Part shown: piece by piece, positions 24,775-33,250 of the stretch
How the letters are laid out: each line of letters starts with the position of its first letter
Numbering within the stretch: the first letter of the stretch is position 1
Origin: Flavobacterium sp. CF108
GTDB taxonomy: Bacteria; Bacteroidota; Bacteroidia; Flavobacteriales; Flavobacteriaceae
Length of the DNA: 64,000 nucleotides
Direction: 5' to 3'
NCBI RefSeq assembly: GCF_900129795.1
Contig: NZ_FQWW01000005.1
Coordinates: 310,001 to 374,000 of the forward strand
Notes under the pieces: model-generated
Databases searched by the model: none
Seen by the model: the letters and a program-made list of their open reading frames with translations, nothing else
Told to the model about the DNA's origin: nothing
Translations under genes and position numbers: made by a program

Positions 24775-26970
24775 TTAATTAGCGACCTCACTAATAAATT
24801 TAATACGCATTAATCGTAATTCGTCAATATCGTAATCACCGTCGAATTCTTTTAAAGCGTCTTCGATTTTATCTGATTCTGATTCCATGAAATAATCGTG
24901 AATTTCTTCCTGCTGATCGTCGTCTAGCATATCGTCAATCCAGTATTTGATATTTAATTTTGTTCCAGAATATACGATTTGCTCCATTTCTTTGATTAAA
25001 GCATCCATAGTTAAACCTTTCGCGGAAGCGATATCACTTAATGGAAGTTTTCTATCTATATTTTGAATGATGTATAATTTATTGGCAGAATTTACTCCGG
25101 TAGATTTTACAACTAAATCGTCTGGACGAATGATATCGTTATCTTCGACATATCTACTGATTAAGGTAACAAATTCGCCGCCGTATTTTTTAGCTTTTCC
25201 TTCACCAACTCCGTGAATGTTGTATAATTCAGTTAATGAAATTGGGTATTTTAAAGCCATGTCTTCGAGAGAAGGATCTTGGAAAACAACGAACGGAGGA
25301 ACGCCTAATTTTTTGGCTACTTTTTTACGAAGTTCACGCAGCATTCCCATTAAAACTTCATCTGCAGTTCCAGATGATTTTGCTGATGCTACTATTGCTT
25401 CATCATCGGCTTCGCTGTATTCATGATCTTCAGACATCATAAATGAAACCGGTTTTTTGATAAAATCTAAACCTTCTTGTGTAATTTTTATCACACCATA
25501 TGTTTCGATATCTTTTGATAAATATCCGGTTACAAGAACTTGTCTCAATAAAGCCATCCAATATTTTTCGTCATGGTCTGAACCTGAACCAAAATAAGGC
25601 TGTATATCTGTTTTGTGTGCTTTAATTACCGCATTGATTCGGCCAATTAAAGTGAACACGATTTCTTTTGACTTATAGATATGTTTGGTGTCGCGAACAA
25701 TTTCAAGTAATTTAACAACTTGATCTTTAGCTTCAATTTTGCTTTTTGGGTTACGGACGTTATCGTCCATATCTGCACCTTCTCCGGTTTCGCTGTCGAA
25801 TTCTTCTCCGAAATAGTGCAATAGAAACTTTCTACGCGACATTGAGGTTTCGGCGTAAGCCACAACTTCCTGCAAAAGCGCAAAACCAATCTCTTGTTCA
25901 GCAACTGGTTTTCCAGACATGAATTTCTCCAGTTTTTCTACATCTTTATAGGAGTAATAAGCGAGACAATGTCCTTCTCCTCCATCACGACCGGCACGAC
26001 CCGTTTCCTGATAATAACTTTCTAATGATTTTGGAATATCGTGGTGAATTACAAAACGAACGTCTGGTTTATCGATTCCCATCCCAAAAGCAATTGTTGC
26101 CACAACAACATCAACATCTTCCATCAAAAACATATCCTGATGTTTTGCTCTCGTTTTGGCATCTAAACCTGCATGATAAGGAACCGCACTGATTCCGTTT
26201 ACTTGTAAAACTTCGGCAATCGATTCTACTTTTTTACGGCTTAAGCAGTAAATAATTCCAGATTTGCCTTTATGTTGTTTGATAAACCGAATAATATCTG
26301 ATTCGATATTTTTCGTTTTCGTACGTACTTCGTAATATAAATTGGGTCTGTTAAATGATGCTTTAAAAGTATTGGCATCAGACATGTCCAGATTTTTAAG
26401 AATATCTTCCTGAACTTTTGGGGTTGCAGTTGCGGTAAGTCCAATAATTGGCACTTTACCTAATTGTTTAATAATACTTCTCAGGTTTCTGTATTCCGGC
26501 CTAAAATCATGTCCCCATTCTGAAATACAATGTGCTTCGTCAATTGCAACAAAAGAAATAGGCACACTTTGTAAAAAGGCTACATATTCTTCTTTCGTTA
26601 AAGATTCGGGAGCAACATATAAGAGTTTAGTTAAACCAGAACTAATGTCTTTTTTTACTTGTGCAATTTCTGTTTTGGTAAGAGAGGAATTTAACACATG
26701 CGCAATTCCGGTTTCAGATGAAAGGCTTCGAATCGCATCTACCTGATTTTTCATCAAAGCAATTAAAGGAGAAACAACAATAGCTGTTCCGTCCTGAATT
26801 AAAGCGGGTAATTGATAACAAAGAGACTTACCGCCGCCCGTAGGCATAATTACGAAAGTATTCGTTTTACCTAAAATACTCGTAATGACTTGCTCCTGCA
26901 AGCCTTTAAATTGGCTAAAGCCGAAATACTTCTTTAATTCCTTGTGTATTTCAATTTCGTTTGAATTCAT
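24775..26970 (-). CDS. recQ: ATP-dependent DNA helicase RecQ
   Basis: This 731-residue cytoplasmic 3'-5' helicase acts in recombination and fork repair. Seen in order are the Q-motif region GFSQFKGLQEQVI, Walker A MPTGGGKSLCYQLPAL, DEAH in VAIDEAHCISEWGHDFRPEY, motif III LTATATPKVQ, and motif VI QETGRAGRDGG. The RQC zinc-binding/winged-helix region comes next; it appears to lack the usual zinc cysteine cluster. An HRDC domain (about 525-600, with VPPFVVFQD and LYNIHGVGEGKAKKYG) and an acidic C-terminal extension of about 100 residues follow. The length fits Bacteroidota RecQ. Divergent from kdsD. Confidence 0.94.
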   Translation of the reverse strand: MNSNEIEIHKELKKYFGFSQFKGLQEQVITSILGKTNTFVIMPTGGGKSLCYQLPALIQDGTAIVVSPLIALMKNQVDAIRSLSSETGIAHVLNSSLTKTEIAQVKKDISSGLTKLLYVAPESLTKEEYVAFLQSVPISFVAIDEAHCISEWGHDFRPEYRNLRSIIKQLGKVPIIGLTATATPKVQEDILKNLDMSDANTFKASFNRPNLYYEVRTKTKNIESDIIRFIKQHKGKSGIIYCLSRKKVESIAEVLQVNGISAVPYHAGLDAKTRAKHQDMFLMEDVDVVVATIAFGMGIDKPDVRFVIHHDIPKSLESYYQETGRAGRDGGEGHCLAYYSYKDVEKLEKFMSGKPVAEQEIGFALLQEVVAYAETSMSRRKFLLHYFGEEFDSETGEGADMDDNVRNPKSKIEAKDQVVKLLEIVRDTKHIYKSKEIVFTLIGRINAVIKAHKTDIQPYFGSGSDHDEKYWMALLRQVLVTGYLSKDIETYGVIKITQEGLDFIKKPVSFMMSEDHEYSEADDEAIVASAKSSGTADEVLMGMLRELRKKVAKKLGVPPFVVFQDPSLEDMALKYPISLTELYNIHGVGEGKAKKYGGEFVTLISRYVEDNDIIRPDDLVVKSTGVNSANKLYIIQNIDRKLPLSDIASAKGLTMDALIKEMEQIVYSGTKLNIKYWIDDMLDDDQQEEIHDYFMESESDKIEDALKEFDGDYDIDELRLMRIKFISEVAN

Positions 26971-26996
26971 TCTTTATTTAAATGGATATTTTTGTA

Positions 26997-27004
26997 TAAA
27001 TTTG
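26997..27004 (+). promoter_or_regulatory. predicted -7 element of kdsD-tatC
   Basis: TAAATTTG, a full TAnnTTTG match, in the gap after the recQ start. It places the transcript start near 27011, downstream of the ATG-initiated extension that would overlap recQ, and so supports the TTG start at 27059. Confidence 0.5.
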
Positions 27005-27058
27005 CAACACATAAAGATACAACTTTCTTTTATACATACAAATTTTAAATATTCTGTT

Positions 27059-28024
27059 TTGATCTCAAAAGAAAATATACTGGCAATCGCCAAAAAAACC
27101 ATACTCTCTGAAAGTGAAGCAATTATAAAATTAATTGATTTTCTGGACGAAAATTTCTTCGAAGCAACACAACGTATTTACGAAACTAAAGGCCGATTGA
27201 TCGTTACCGGTATAGGAAAAAGCGCCATAATTGCTCAAAAAATGGTGGCTACTTTTAACTCTACGGGAACACCTTCAATGTTTTTGCATGCTGCAGAAGC
27301 AATTCACGGTGATTTAGGAATGATTCAAAATGACGATATCATTATCTGTATTTCAAAAAGCGGTAATAGTCCAGAGATCAAAGTTTTGGTTCCGTTATTA
27401 AAACGTTTTGGAAATACCTTAATTGCTATTACAGGAAATGTAACTTCATTTCTGGCTAAAGGCTCAGATTATGTTTTAAACACAACAGTTGACACAGAAG
27501 CCTGTCCTATAAATTTAGCCCCAACAAACAGTACAACAGCTCAACTTGTAATGGGCGACGCTCTGGCAGTTTGCTTAATGGAAATGCGCGATTTTAAACC
27601 AGAGGATTTTGCGGTTTATCATCCGGGAGGTGCTTTAGGAAAAAAACTTTTGCTTCGTGTAAAAGATATGATCGAGCATTCGTTAAAACCAGCCGTAACT
27701 CCAGATACTTCAATCAAAAAAGCGATCTTCGAAATTTCTGAAAAAAGACTTGGGGTTACTGCAGTTATTGAAGACAATAAAATTGTTGGAATTATTACAG
27801 ATGGTGACATTAGAAGAATGTTAAACGACCGCGATACTATAGCAGATTTAACGGCTAAAGATATTATGTCAAAAAATCCTAAATTAGTCTCTTCAGAAAC
27901 TATGGCGGTTGATGCTTTAAATATATTAGAAGATTTTTCTATCACACAGCTTATCGTGGCTGACAACGGCGAATACAAAGGAGTATTACATTTACATGAC
28001 ATTTTAAAAGAAGGAATCGTATAA
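27059..28024 (+). CDS. kdsD: arabinose-5-phosphate isomerase (KdsD/KpsF/GutQ)
   Basis: The product has 321 residues from a TTG start (M-ISKENILAIAKKTIL), chosen because the only in-frame ATG upstream (26885) lies inside recQ and before the promoter. It converts ribulose-5-P to arabinose-5-P for Kdo in lipopolysaccharide. An N-terminal SIS domain with VTGIGKSAIIAQKM, STGTPSMFLHAAEAIHGD and CISKSGNSPEI precedes two CBS domains (about 200-321, with GIITDGDIRRML). AVYHPGGALGKKLL between them is typical of the family. tatC follows with a 1-base overlap. Confidence 0.92.
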   Translation: MISKENILAIAKKTILSESEAIIKLIDFLDENFFEATQRIYETKGRLIVTGIGKSAIIAQKMVATFNSTGTPSMFLHAAEAIHGDLGMIQNDDIIICISKSGNSPEIKVLVPLLKRFGNTLIAITGNVTSFLAKGSDYVLNTTVDTEACPINLAPTNSTTAQLVMGDALAVCLMEMRDFKPEDFAVYHPGGALGKKLLLRVKDMIEHSLKPAVTPDTSIKKAIFEISEKRLGVTAVIEDNKIVGIITDGDIRRMLNDRDTIADLTAKDIMSKNPKLVSSETMAVDALNILEDFSITQLIVADNGEYKGVLHLHDILKEGIV

Positions 28025-28842
28025 TGGCAAAGAAAAACCTTGGCGAGATGTCATTTTTAGATCATCTTGAAGAATTAAGATGGTTATTAGTTAGAAGTAC
28101 AATTGCAATATGTATTATGGCATTTGTTACTTATTTTGTTAGTGATTACTTATTTGATGTAATCATTTTAGGTCCAACAAGACCAAGTTTCTTTACTTAT
28201 GTGTGGTTTTGCGACTTATCACATCAATTAGGATTTGCCGACAGTATTTGTATTACTGAACTAAATTTCATTATCCAAAACACTGAAATGGAAGGACAGG
28301 TAAATATATTTGTCTGGATGTGTCTTTTAGCAGGTTTCATACTAAGCTTCCCTTATATTTTATGGGAACTTTGGAAATTTATCAGTCCGGCCCTTTATGA
28401 GAAAGAAAGAAAACATGCTAAAATTTTTATCTTCACTTCTTCACTACTTTTCTTTTTAGGAGTAATTTTTGGTTATTATGTAGTAATACCAATGTCAGTG
28501 AATTTCGTCGCTACTTTCTCTATAAGTGATGTTGTTGTAAACCAATTTACTATAGAGTCTTATATGGGAATGGTAAAAACGAGTGTTCTGGCCAGCGGCC
28601 TGTTTTTTGAACTGCCTATTATTATTTATTTCTTAACAAAACTAGGATTAGTAAGTCCTGATTTTTTGAGAAAATATTGGAAATATGCTGTTATAATAAT
28701 TCTAATTATTGCTGCAATTGTGACTCCGCCAGATGTTGTGAGCCAGACTATTGTAGCTATCCCAATGCTGATTATTTACGAAGTGAGTATCCTGATTTCA
28801 AGGATTGTTTATAGAAATAAATTAAAAGAAAATAATGTCTGA
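28024..28842 (+). CDS. tatC: twin-arginine translocase subunit TatC
   Basis: This 272-residue inner-membrane protein with about six helices recognises twin-arginine signal peptides. The cytoplasmic N-terminal motif SFLDHLEELRWLLVRS and the conserved FEL-type region LFFELPIIIYFLTKLG are present, as is YILWELWKFISPALYEKER. The length is slightly above average because of a periplasmic insertion around residues 55-95. TatA/B are not in the window. The start codon overlaps the kdsD stop codon, so translation is probably coupled. Confidence 0.95.
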   Translation: MAKKNLGEMSFLDHLEELRWLLVRSTIAICIMAFVTYFVSDYLFDVIILGPTRPSFFTYVWFCDLSHQLGFADSICITELNFIIQNTEMEGQVNIFVWMCLLAGFILSFPYILWELWKFISPALYEKERKHAKIFIFTSSLLFFLGVIFGYYVVIPMSVNFVATFSISDVVVNQFTIESYMGMVKTSVLASGLFFELPIIIYFLTKLGLVSPDFLRKYWKYAVIIILIIAAIVTPPDVVSQTIVAIPMLIIYEVSILISRIVYRNKLKENNV

Positions 28843-29185
28843 ATTAATTCAAGAATTTAACGACTATCGTTCTAAAATGAACGAAAAATTATTAGCTGAC
28901 AACAACAAAATTGTAAAGCGAATTTTTAATCTTGACACCAATGCTTATGCAGAGGGAGCACTTGATGTAAAAACAAAAGAACTTTTAGGTTTAGTTGCAT
29001 CGGCAGTTTTGCGTTGTGACGACTGTGTAAAATACCATTTAGAAACGAGTTATAAAGAAGGTGTTTCTAAAGAAGAAATGATGGAAGCAATGGGAATTGC
29101 AACTCTTGTTGGAGGAACAATCGTAATTCCGCATTTAAGAAGAGCTTACGAATTCTGGGAAGCTTTAGAAGAAGCTGGAAAATAA
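28835..29185 (+). CDS. carboxymuconolactone decarboxylase / AhpD-like protein
   Basis: This 116-residue small helical protein contains the AhpD-type active-site motif LRCDDCVKYHLE (CxxC then His) and the family stretch EEMMEAMGIATLVGGTIVIP. AhpD-like proteins form trimers or hexamers with thiol-based peroxidase or disulfide activity; others are decarboxylases. The CxxC argues for a redox role. It overlaps the tatC end by eight bases, so it belongs to the kdsD-tatC operon. Confidence 0.88.
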   Translation: MSELIQEFNDYRSKMNEKLLADNNKIVKRIFNLDTNAYAEGALDVKTKELLGLVASAVLRCDDCVKYHLETSYKEGVSKEEMMEAMGIATLVGGTIVIPHLRRAYEFWEALEEAGK

Positions 29186-29211
29186 ATAATTGTTAATACG
29201 TTTAACTCTTG

Positions 29212-29248
29212 AATCGTTTATTCGTTAATTTGCACCGAATAAACGATT
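29212..29248. repeat. inverted repeat surrounding a promoter-like sequence
   Basis: AATCGTTTATTCG (29212-29224) and its exact complement (29236-29248) flank an 11-base loop that contains TTAATTTG (7 of 8 bases of the -7 promoter consensus). Further CGATTAAAC words follow before lptB. Confidence 0.65.
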
Positions 29249-29275
29249 TATCGATTAAACGATTAAACTTAAAAA

Positions 29276-30016
29276 ATGAAATTAAGAGCCGATAATTTAA
29301 TAAAAACCTACAAAGGCCGAAGTGTTGTAAAAGGAATTTCTGTTGAAGTAAACCAAGGAGAAATCGTTGGGCTTTTAGGGCCAAATGGTGCCGGAAAAAC
29401 AACTTCATTTTATATGATCGTAGGATTGGTAAAACCAAATTCAGGAAACATTTATCTTGATGATCTAAATATTACCGATTATCCTATGTACAAACGTGCA
29501 CAGCAAGGAATTGGTTATTTGGCACAAGAAGCTTCTGTTTTTAGAAAATTAAGTATTGAAGATAACATTTTAAGTGTTTTACAATTAACTAAACTTTCTA
29601 AAGAAGAGCAGATTGCTAAAATGGAAAGTTTGATTGAAGAATTCAGCTTAGAACATATTCGAACTAACCGCGGCGATTTACTTTCTGGAGGGGAACGTCG
29701 TCGTACCGAAATCGCTCGTGCCTTAGCAACAGATCCAAAATTTATTTTATTGGATGAGCCTTTCGCCGGAGTTGACCCGGTTGCGGTTGAGGATATCCAA
29801 AGAATTGTAGCGCAGTTAAAAAACAAAAATATTGGAATCCTGATTACAGATCACAACGTTCAGGAAACTTTAGCAATTACAGATAAAACATACTTAATGT
29901 TTGAAGGAGGAATCCTAAAAGCGGGAGTTCCGGAAGAATTGGTAGAAGATGAAATGGTTCGCCGTGTTTATCTTGGACAAAACTTCGAACTTCGTAAAAA
30001 GAAACTGGAGTTTTAA
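29276..30016 (+). CDS. lptB: LPS export ABC transporter ATP-binding protein LptB
   Basis: This 246-residue cytoplasmic ATPase of the LptB2FG complex extracts lipopolysaccharide from the inner membrane. Walker A is LLGPNGAGKTT, the LptB-specific stretch is IGYLAQEASVFRKLS, the signature is LLSGGERRRTEIARAL, Walker B is FILLDEPFAGVDP, and the H-loop is ITDHNVQETL. The end region MVRRVYLGQNFEL is also typical of LptB. It stands 90 bases after the AhpD-like gene with a repeat between, so it may have its own transcript. Confidence 0.95.
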   Translation: MKLRADNLIKTYKGRSVVKGISVEVNQGEIVGLLGPNGAGKTTSFYMIVGLVKPNSGNIYLDDLNITDYPMYKRAQQGIGYLAQEASVFRKLSIEDNILSVLQLTKLSKEEQIAKMESLIEEFSLEHIRTNRGDLLSGGERRRTEIARALATDPKFILLDEPFAGVDPVAVEDIQRIVAQLKNKNIGILITDHNVQETLAITDKTYLMFEGGILKAGVPEELVEDEMVRRVYLGQNFELRKKKLEF

Positions 30017-30020
30017 AAAA

Positions 30021-30093
30021 AGTGGTCAGTGTTCAGTTTTTTTTTAGTAATCAGTTTTTTGACTGAACACTAGAAAACTGAACACTGATCACT
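30021..30093. repeat. 73-base inverted repeat, 20-base arms with one mismatch
   Basis: AGTGGTCAGTGTTCAGTTTT (30021-30040) pairs with 30074-30093, with one mismatch. Inside there is another GACTGAACACT copy, so several CTGAACACT words occur close together. It starts five bases after the lptB stop codon. Confidence 0.7.
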
Positions 30094-30106
30094 AATCTAA
30101 AATACG

Positions 30107-30331
30107 ATGAATTCAGAAAAACCAACTCAGGAAGATTACGACAATTGGCACAAAGATCCAAACAATTGGTATTTGGGATGCTTTTATTATAACCCGAAAG
30201 ACAAACGATTGCTTCCGCCAAAAAGAATTCAATGGATGGGATATACAGTAAATTTTGCGAATCCTTATTCAGTTTTAATTTTTCTAGCTTTCATTGCCTT
30301 AATTCCGCTAGCGCTTTTATTTTCAAAATAA
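30107..30331 (+). CDS. DUF5808 small membrane protein
   Basis: The protein has 74 residues. The N-terminal half is soluble with the DUF5808 signature (DNWHKDPNNWYLGCFYYNPK, KDKRLLPPKR), and the C-terminal half is one membrane helix (YSVLIFLAFIALIPLALLF). In larger proteins this domain is attached to membrane proteins; here it is free-standing. Function unknown. It converges on the GH25 gene. Confidence 0.78.
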   Translation: MNSEKPTQEDYDNWHKDPNNWYLGCFYYNPKDKRLLPPKRIQWMGYTVNFANPYSVLIFLAFIALIPLALLFSK

Positions 30332-30381
30332 TATTCAATCTCAATTTTCATTCCCGGCAAACTCAAAACTGCGACTAAAAA

Positions 30382-31236
30382 CTACTCAACGGTAATAAAC
30401 TGCAGCTGTTCTAAATCGCCATTGTAAATATTAACATCAACCCGATGTTTGATTCCCGGCAGAGAAGCTTTTTCTGTAAACTGCCAAAAAAGCCAGTCAT
30501 CTTCGATTTTTTCTCGGTAGAAATTATAGTTGGCAATCCAAAACAAATATTCTCCAAATTCTTCTTTTAAGAAATCAGAATAATATCTTTCTCCTGAATA
30601 AATTATTGGGCGTACCTGATAATGTTTTTCTACTTTAGTTAACCAACGCTTTAAACCTTTTTTTAAACTGTCCAGAGATTGATTTTTTGGTAGTTTCTCT
30701 ATATCTAAAACTGGAGGCAGGTCGCCTTTTTGCAATTTTACGGTTTTAATAAAAAGATTGGCCTGCTCTATTGAGTTTTCGTTTGGACGATAATAATGGT
30801 AAGCGCCGCGTATAATTTTATTTTCTTTAGCACCTTCCCAATTACGTTTAAACTGACCATCAACACGATCGTTGCCGGCAGTCGCACGAATGAAAACAAA
30901 TTGTACGGGATATTTTTCGTCCAGAATTTCAACTTCATCCCAATCGACTTTTCCCTGAAATTCAGATACGTCAATTCCAACCACTTTTCCTTTATGATTT
31001 TCGAGAACGCGAATATTCCTCACATCAGAAAGATGTTTGTCTACCTCATCTTCATCTAAAACTTTTTCAGATTTAAATCCTAAATAATAAGCTAGTCCTT
31101 TGCGATAGTGATAAACAATTCCGATAAAAAGAAGCGCAAAGAAAATCAATAAAAGAGATCGAAAAAACCTACTCAGAAGCGATCTCCCAGCTGGTTTTCT
31201 CGAATATGTTTTACGATAAGTCGTTTTTCTTGCCAT
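30382..31236 (-). CDS. glycoside hydrolase family 25 (lysozyme-like) membrane-anchored protein
   Basis: The product has 284 residues. Residues 1-20 are basic (KTTYRKTYSRKPAG), followed by one membrane helix (about 25-42), then a short linker and the GH25 domain from about residue 65. The GH25 signatures are GIDVSEFQGKVDW (first Asp), FVFIRATAGNDRVD, RGAYHYYRP and PPVLDIEKLP (the catalytic Asp/Glu pair). GH25 muramidases cut the glycan chain of peptidoglycan. The anchored form would act on the periplasmic face of the inner membrane. It lies ten bases after pssA, probably the same transcript. Confidence 0.9.
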   Translation of the reverse strand: MARKTTYRKTYSRKPAGRSLLSRFFRSLLLIFFALLFIGIVYHYRKGLAYYLGFKSEKVLDEDEVDKHLSDVRNIRVLENHKGKVVGIDVSEFQGKVDWDEVEILDEKYPVQFVFIRATAGNDRVDGQFKRNWEGAKENKIIRGAYHYYRPNENSIEQANLFIKTVKLQKGDLPPVLDIEKLPKNQSLDSLKKGLKRWLTKVEKHYQVRPIIYSGERYYSDFLKEEFGEYLFWIANYNFYREKIEDDWLFWQFTEKASLPGIKHRVDVNIYNGDLEQLQFITVE

Positions 31237-31246
31237 TCGGATAAAA

Positions 31247-31966
31247 CTACTTTTTTTTCAAAAACAAATTATTTACGATCGATAGTAAAACGTAAAAAAT
31301 GATGATTAACGGAACGGCTCCAAAATGGAATAATAAAAGTAAAACGAAAGAAATCAAAAGAAATACGATCTGCAAAGCATTGTCTTTCAAATTAAACTTC
31401 TTCACTTTTAAAGAGAACAACGGGATTTCTGCATTCAAAATATAAGCACTGCATAAAGTAATGGCCAATAAAACCCAGTGATTGGTTAAAATTTCGAAAA
31501 TCATTAATGATCCTGAAAATTCAATAACCAAAGGAAGACTTAAAATAAACAAAGAATTTGCAGGTGTTGGAAGCCCTATAAACGAATCTGTCTGACGTGT
31601 ATCGATATTAAAATTGGCTAAACGGTAACAAGAACCCAATGTCACTATAAATCCTAAAAAAGGAATATATACTGATGAAATTATATCATGTGGATTTGCG
31701 CTTTTCAAAAACAAACTGTACATAACATAACCCGGAGCAACTCCGCTGGTTACCATATCTGCCAATGAATCTAACTGCAAACCAAGCGGGCTTGAAACTT
31801 TGAATAATCTGGCAAAAAAACCATCAAAAAAATCAAAAAAGATTCCTAAACAAACCATGTAAAAAGCCATTTCGAAATTGGCCTGAGAAATAAAAACTAT
31901 TGCAACGCATCCACAAAAAAGATTAATTAAGGTAATTAAATTCGGAATGTACTTTTTAATATTCAT
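31247..31966 (-). CDS. pssA: CDP-diacylglycerol-serine O-phosphatidyltransferase
   Basis: This 239-residue inner-membrane enzyme makes phosphatidylserine, the precursor of phosphatidylethanolamine. The CDP-alcohol phosphotransferase motif DG(x)2AR(x)8G(x)3D(x)3D is present as DGFFARLFKVSSPLGLQLDS followed by LAD. About seven hydrophobic helices are visible, and the start MNIKKYIPNLITLINLFCG is typical. A promoter element lies 31 bases upstream. GH25 follows downstream. Confidence 0.93.
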   Translation of the reverse strand: MNIKKYIPNLITLINLFCGCVAIVFISQANFEMAFYMVCLGIFFDFFDGFFARLFKVSSPLGLQLDSLADMVTSGVAPGYVMYSLFLKSANPHDIISSVYIPFLGFIVTLGSCYRLANFNIDTRQTDSFIGLPTPANSLFILSLPLVIEFSGSLMIFEILTNHWVLLAITLCSAYILNAEIPLFSLKVKKFNLKDNALQIVFLLISFVLLLLFHFGAVPLIIIFYVLLSIVNNLFLKKK

Positions 31967-31996
31967 GTTTTATAAATTTTTGATAATCTTGGAGAA

Positions 31997-32004
31997 CAAA
32001 TTTA
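31997..32004 (-). promoter_or_regulatory. predicted -7 element of pssA-GH25
   Basis: The minus strand reads TAAATTTG, a full TAnnTTTG match, 31 bases before the pssA ATG. Confidence 0.48.
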
Positions 32005-32109
32005 GCATAATATGCACATGAAAAACGTGTTTTCGCAATTGTTTTTTATTTGAAATTCTAACTTTCGCAATATTTCTAAAAAGGAAGAAATTAGATGGGT
32101 AAAATATTA

Positions 32110-32117
32110 TATTTTTG
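32110..32117 (+). promoter_or_regulatory. predicted -7 element of the PorV/PorQ-like gene
   Basis: TATTTTTG, a full TAnnTTTG match, 43 bases before the TTG start; no good -33 TTG. Confidence 0.45.
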
Positions 32118-32159
32118 ATGAAAATTAAAAACAGGCATTAGTCTGCAAAAAAACAGCTT

Positions 32160-33227
32160 TTGAAAAAACTTTCTGTGTTTTTATTATTTTGGAGTTTAAC
32201 TTCGCAATATGCACAAACCGTTCGAAAATATTCGAATGAGTTTATGAATATTGGTGTCGATGCTGCAGCGTTGGGAATGTCTAGTGCTGTGACTGCTTCT
32301 ACAAATGATGTAAATGCTGTTTATTGGAATCCGGCTGGTTTAACGCATCTGGAAGACCACCAAGTTTCGTTAATGCACGCTAGTTATTTTGCCAATATTG
32401 CGCAATATGATTTTATTGGCTACGCAAGTCCTATTGATGATCGAAGTGCCTGGGGAATTTCGATGATTCGTTTTGGAGTTGATGATATTATGGATACGAC
32501 TCAATTAATCGACAGTCAGGGAAATATTGATTACAACAGAATTCGTTTATTTTCTACAGCCGATTATGGTTTTACTTTTTCATATGCCAGAAAACTTCCT
32601 GTTGAAGGATTTCAATATGGTGTAAATGCAAAAATTATCCGAAGAGTGATTGGAAAATTTGCCAATTCATGGGGTTTTGGTTTTGATGTTGGACTTCAGT
32701 TTGAACATAACGACTGGAAATTTGGATTGATGCTGCGCGATATTACGACAACTTATAATGTTTGGAATATTGATGAGGAAGAATATGCAAAAATTGCCAA
32801 TGCGATTCCGGGAGAAAATAACGAATTACCAGAAAGTACCGAAATTACTTTACCAAAAGCGCAATTAGGAGTTTCTAAAAAATTTGAATTCCATGATGAT
32901 TACAGCCTTTTGGCGGCAGGAAATTTAAACATGCGTTTTGAACAGACAAACGATATTATTTCGTCTAAAGCTGTGAGTATTGATCCTTCACTTGGTTTTG
33001 AATTTGGCTATACCGATATTGTCTTTTTAAGAGCCGGAGCTGGAAATTTTCAAAATGTGATGCAGTTAGATAATAGCGAAAAATTAAGTTTTCAACCTAA
33101 TATTGGTCTTGGATTTAAATACAAAGGCATTCAGATTGATTACGCTTTAACTGATTTAGGAAATCAAAGTGCGGCTTTGTATTCTAATATTTTCTCTATA
33201 AAAGTTGATCTTGGTATTTTTAGATAA
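32160..33227 (+). CDS. PorV/PorQ family outer-membrane protein (type IX secretion-associated)
   Basis: The start is TTG (decoded Met), giving MKKLSVFLLFW and a signal peptide ending near QYAQ; no ATG fits better. The 355-residue product is a predicted outer-membrane beta-barrel of the FadL-like PorV/PorQ family. NEFMNIGVDAAALGMSSA followed by TNDVNAVYWNPAGL is the diagnostic N-terminal pattern. PorV shuttles type IX secretion substrates to the attachment complex. This one is shorter than canonical PorV and is best called PorV-like. A DUF4105 gene follows 23 bases later. Confidence 0.87.
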   Translation: MKKLSVFLLFWSLTSQYAQTVRKYSNEFMNIGVDAAALGMSSAVTASTNDVNAVYWNPAGLTHLEDHQVSLMHASYFANIAQYDFIGYASPIDDRSAWGISMIRFGVDDIMDTTQLIDSQGNIDYNRIRLFSTADYGFTFSYARKLPVEGFQYGVNAKIIRRVIGKFANSWGFGFDVGLQFEHNDWKFGLMLRDITTTYNVWNIDEEEYAKIANAIPGENNELPESTEITLPKAQLGVSKKFEFHDDYSLLAAGNLNMRFEQTNDIISSKAVSIDPSLGFEFGYTDIVFLRAGAGNFQNVMQLDNSEKLSFQPNIGLGFKYKGIQIDYALTDLGNQSAALYSNIFSIKVDLGIFR

Positions 33228-33250
33228 TAAACTTCTTAAAATTTTAAATT

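Noticed and set aside
24775..26970. RecQ-like helicase as part of a defence island
   Set aside because: The domain order is that of housekeeping RecQ with HRDC, and no nuclease or other defence gene is adjacent.
26885..27058. ATG-initiated N-terminal extension of kdsD
   Set aside because: It would lie inside recQ and upstream of the likely promoter; family N-termini begin at the TTG-coded Met.
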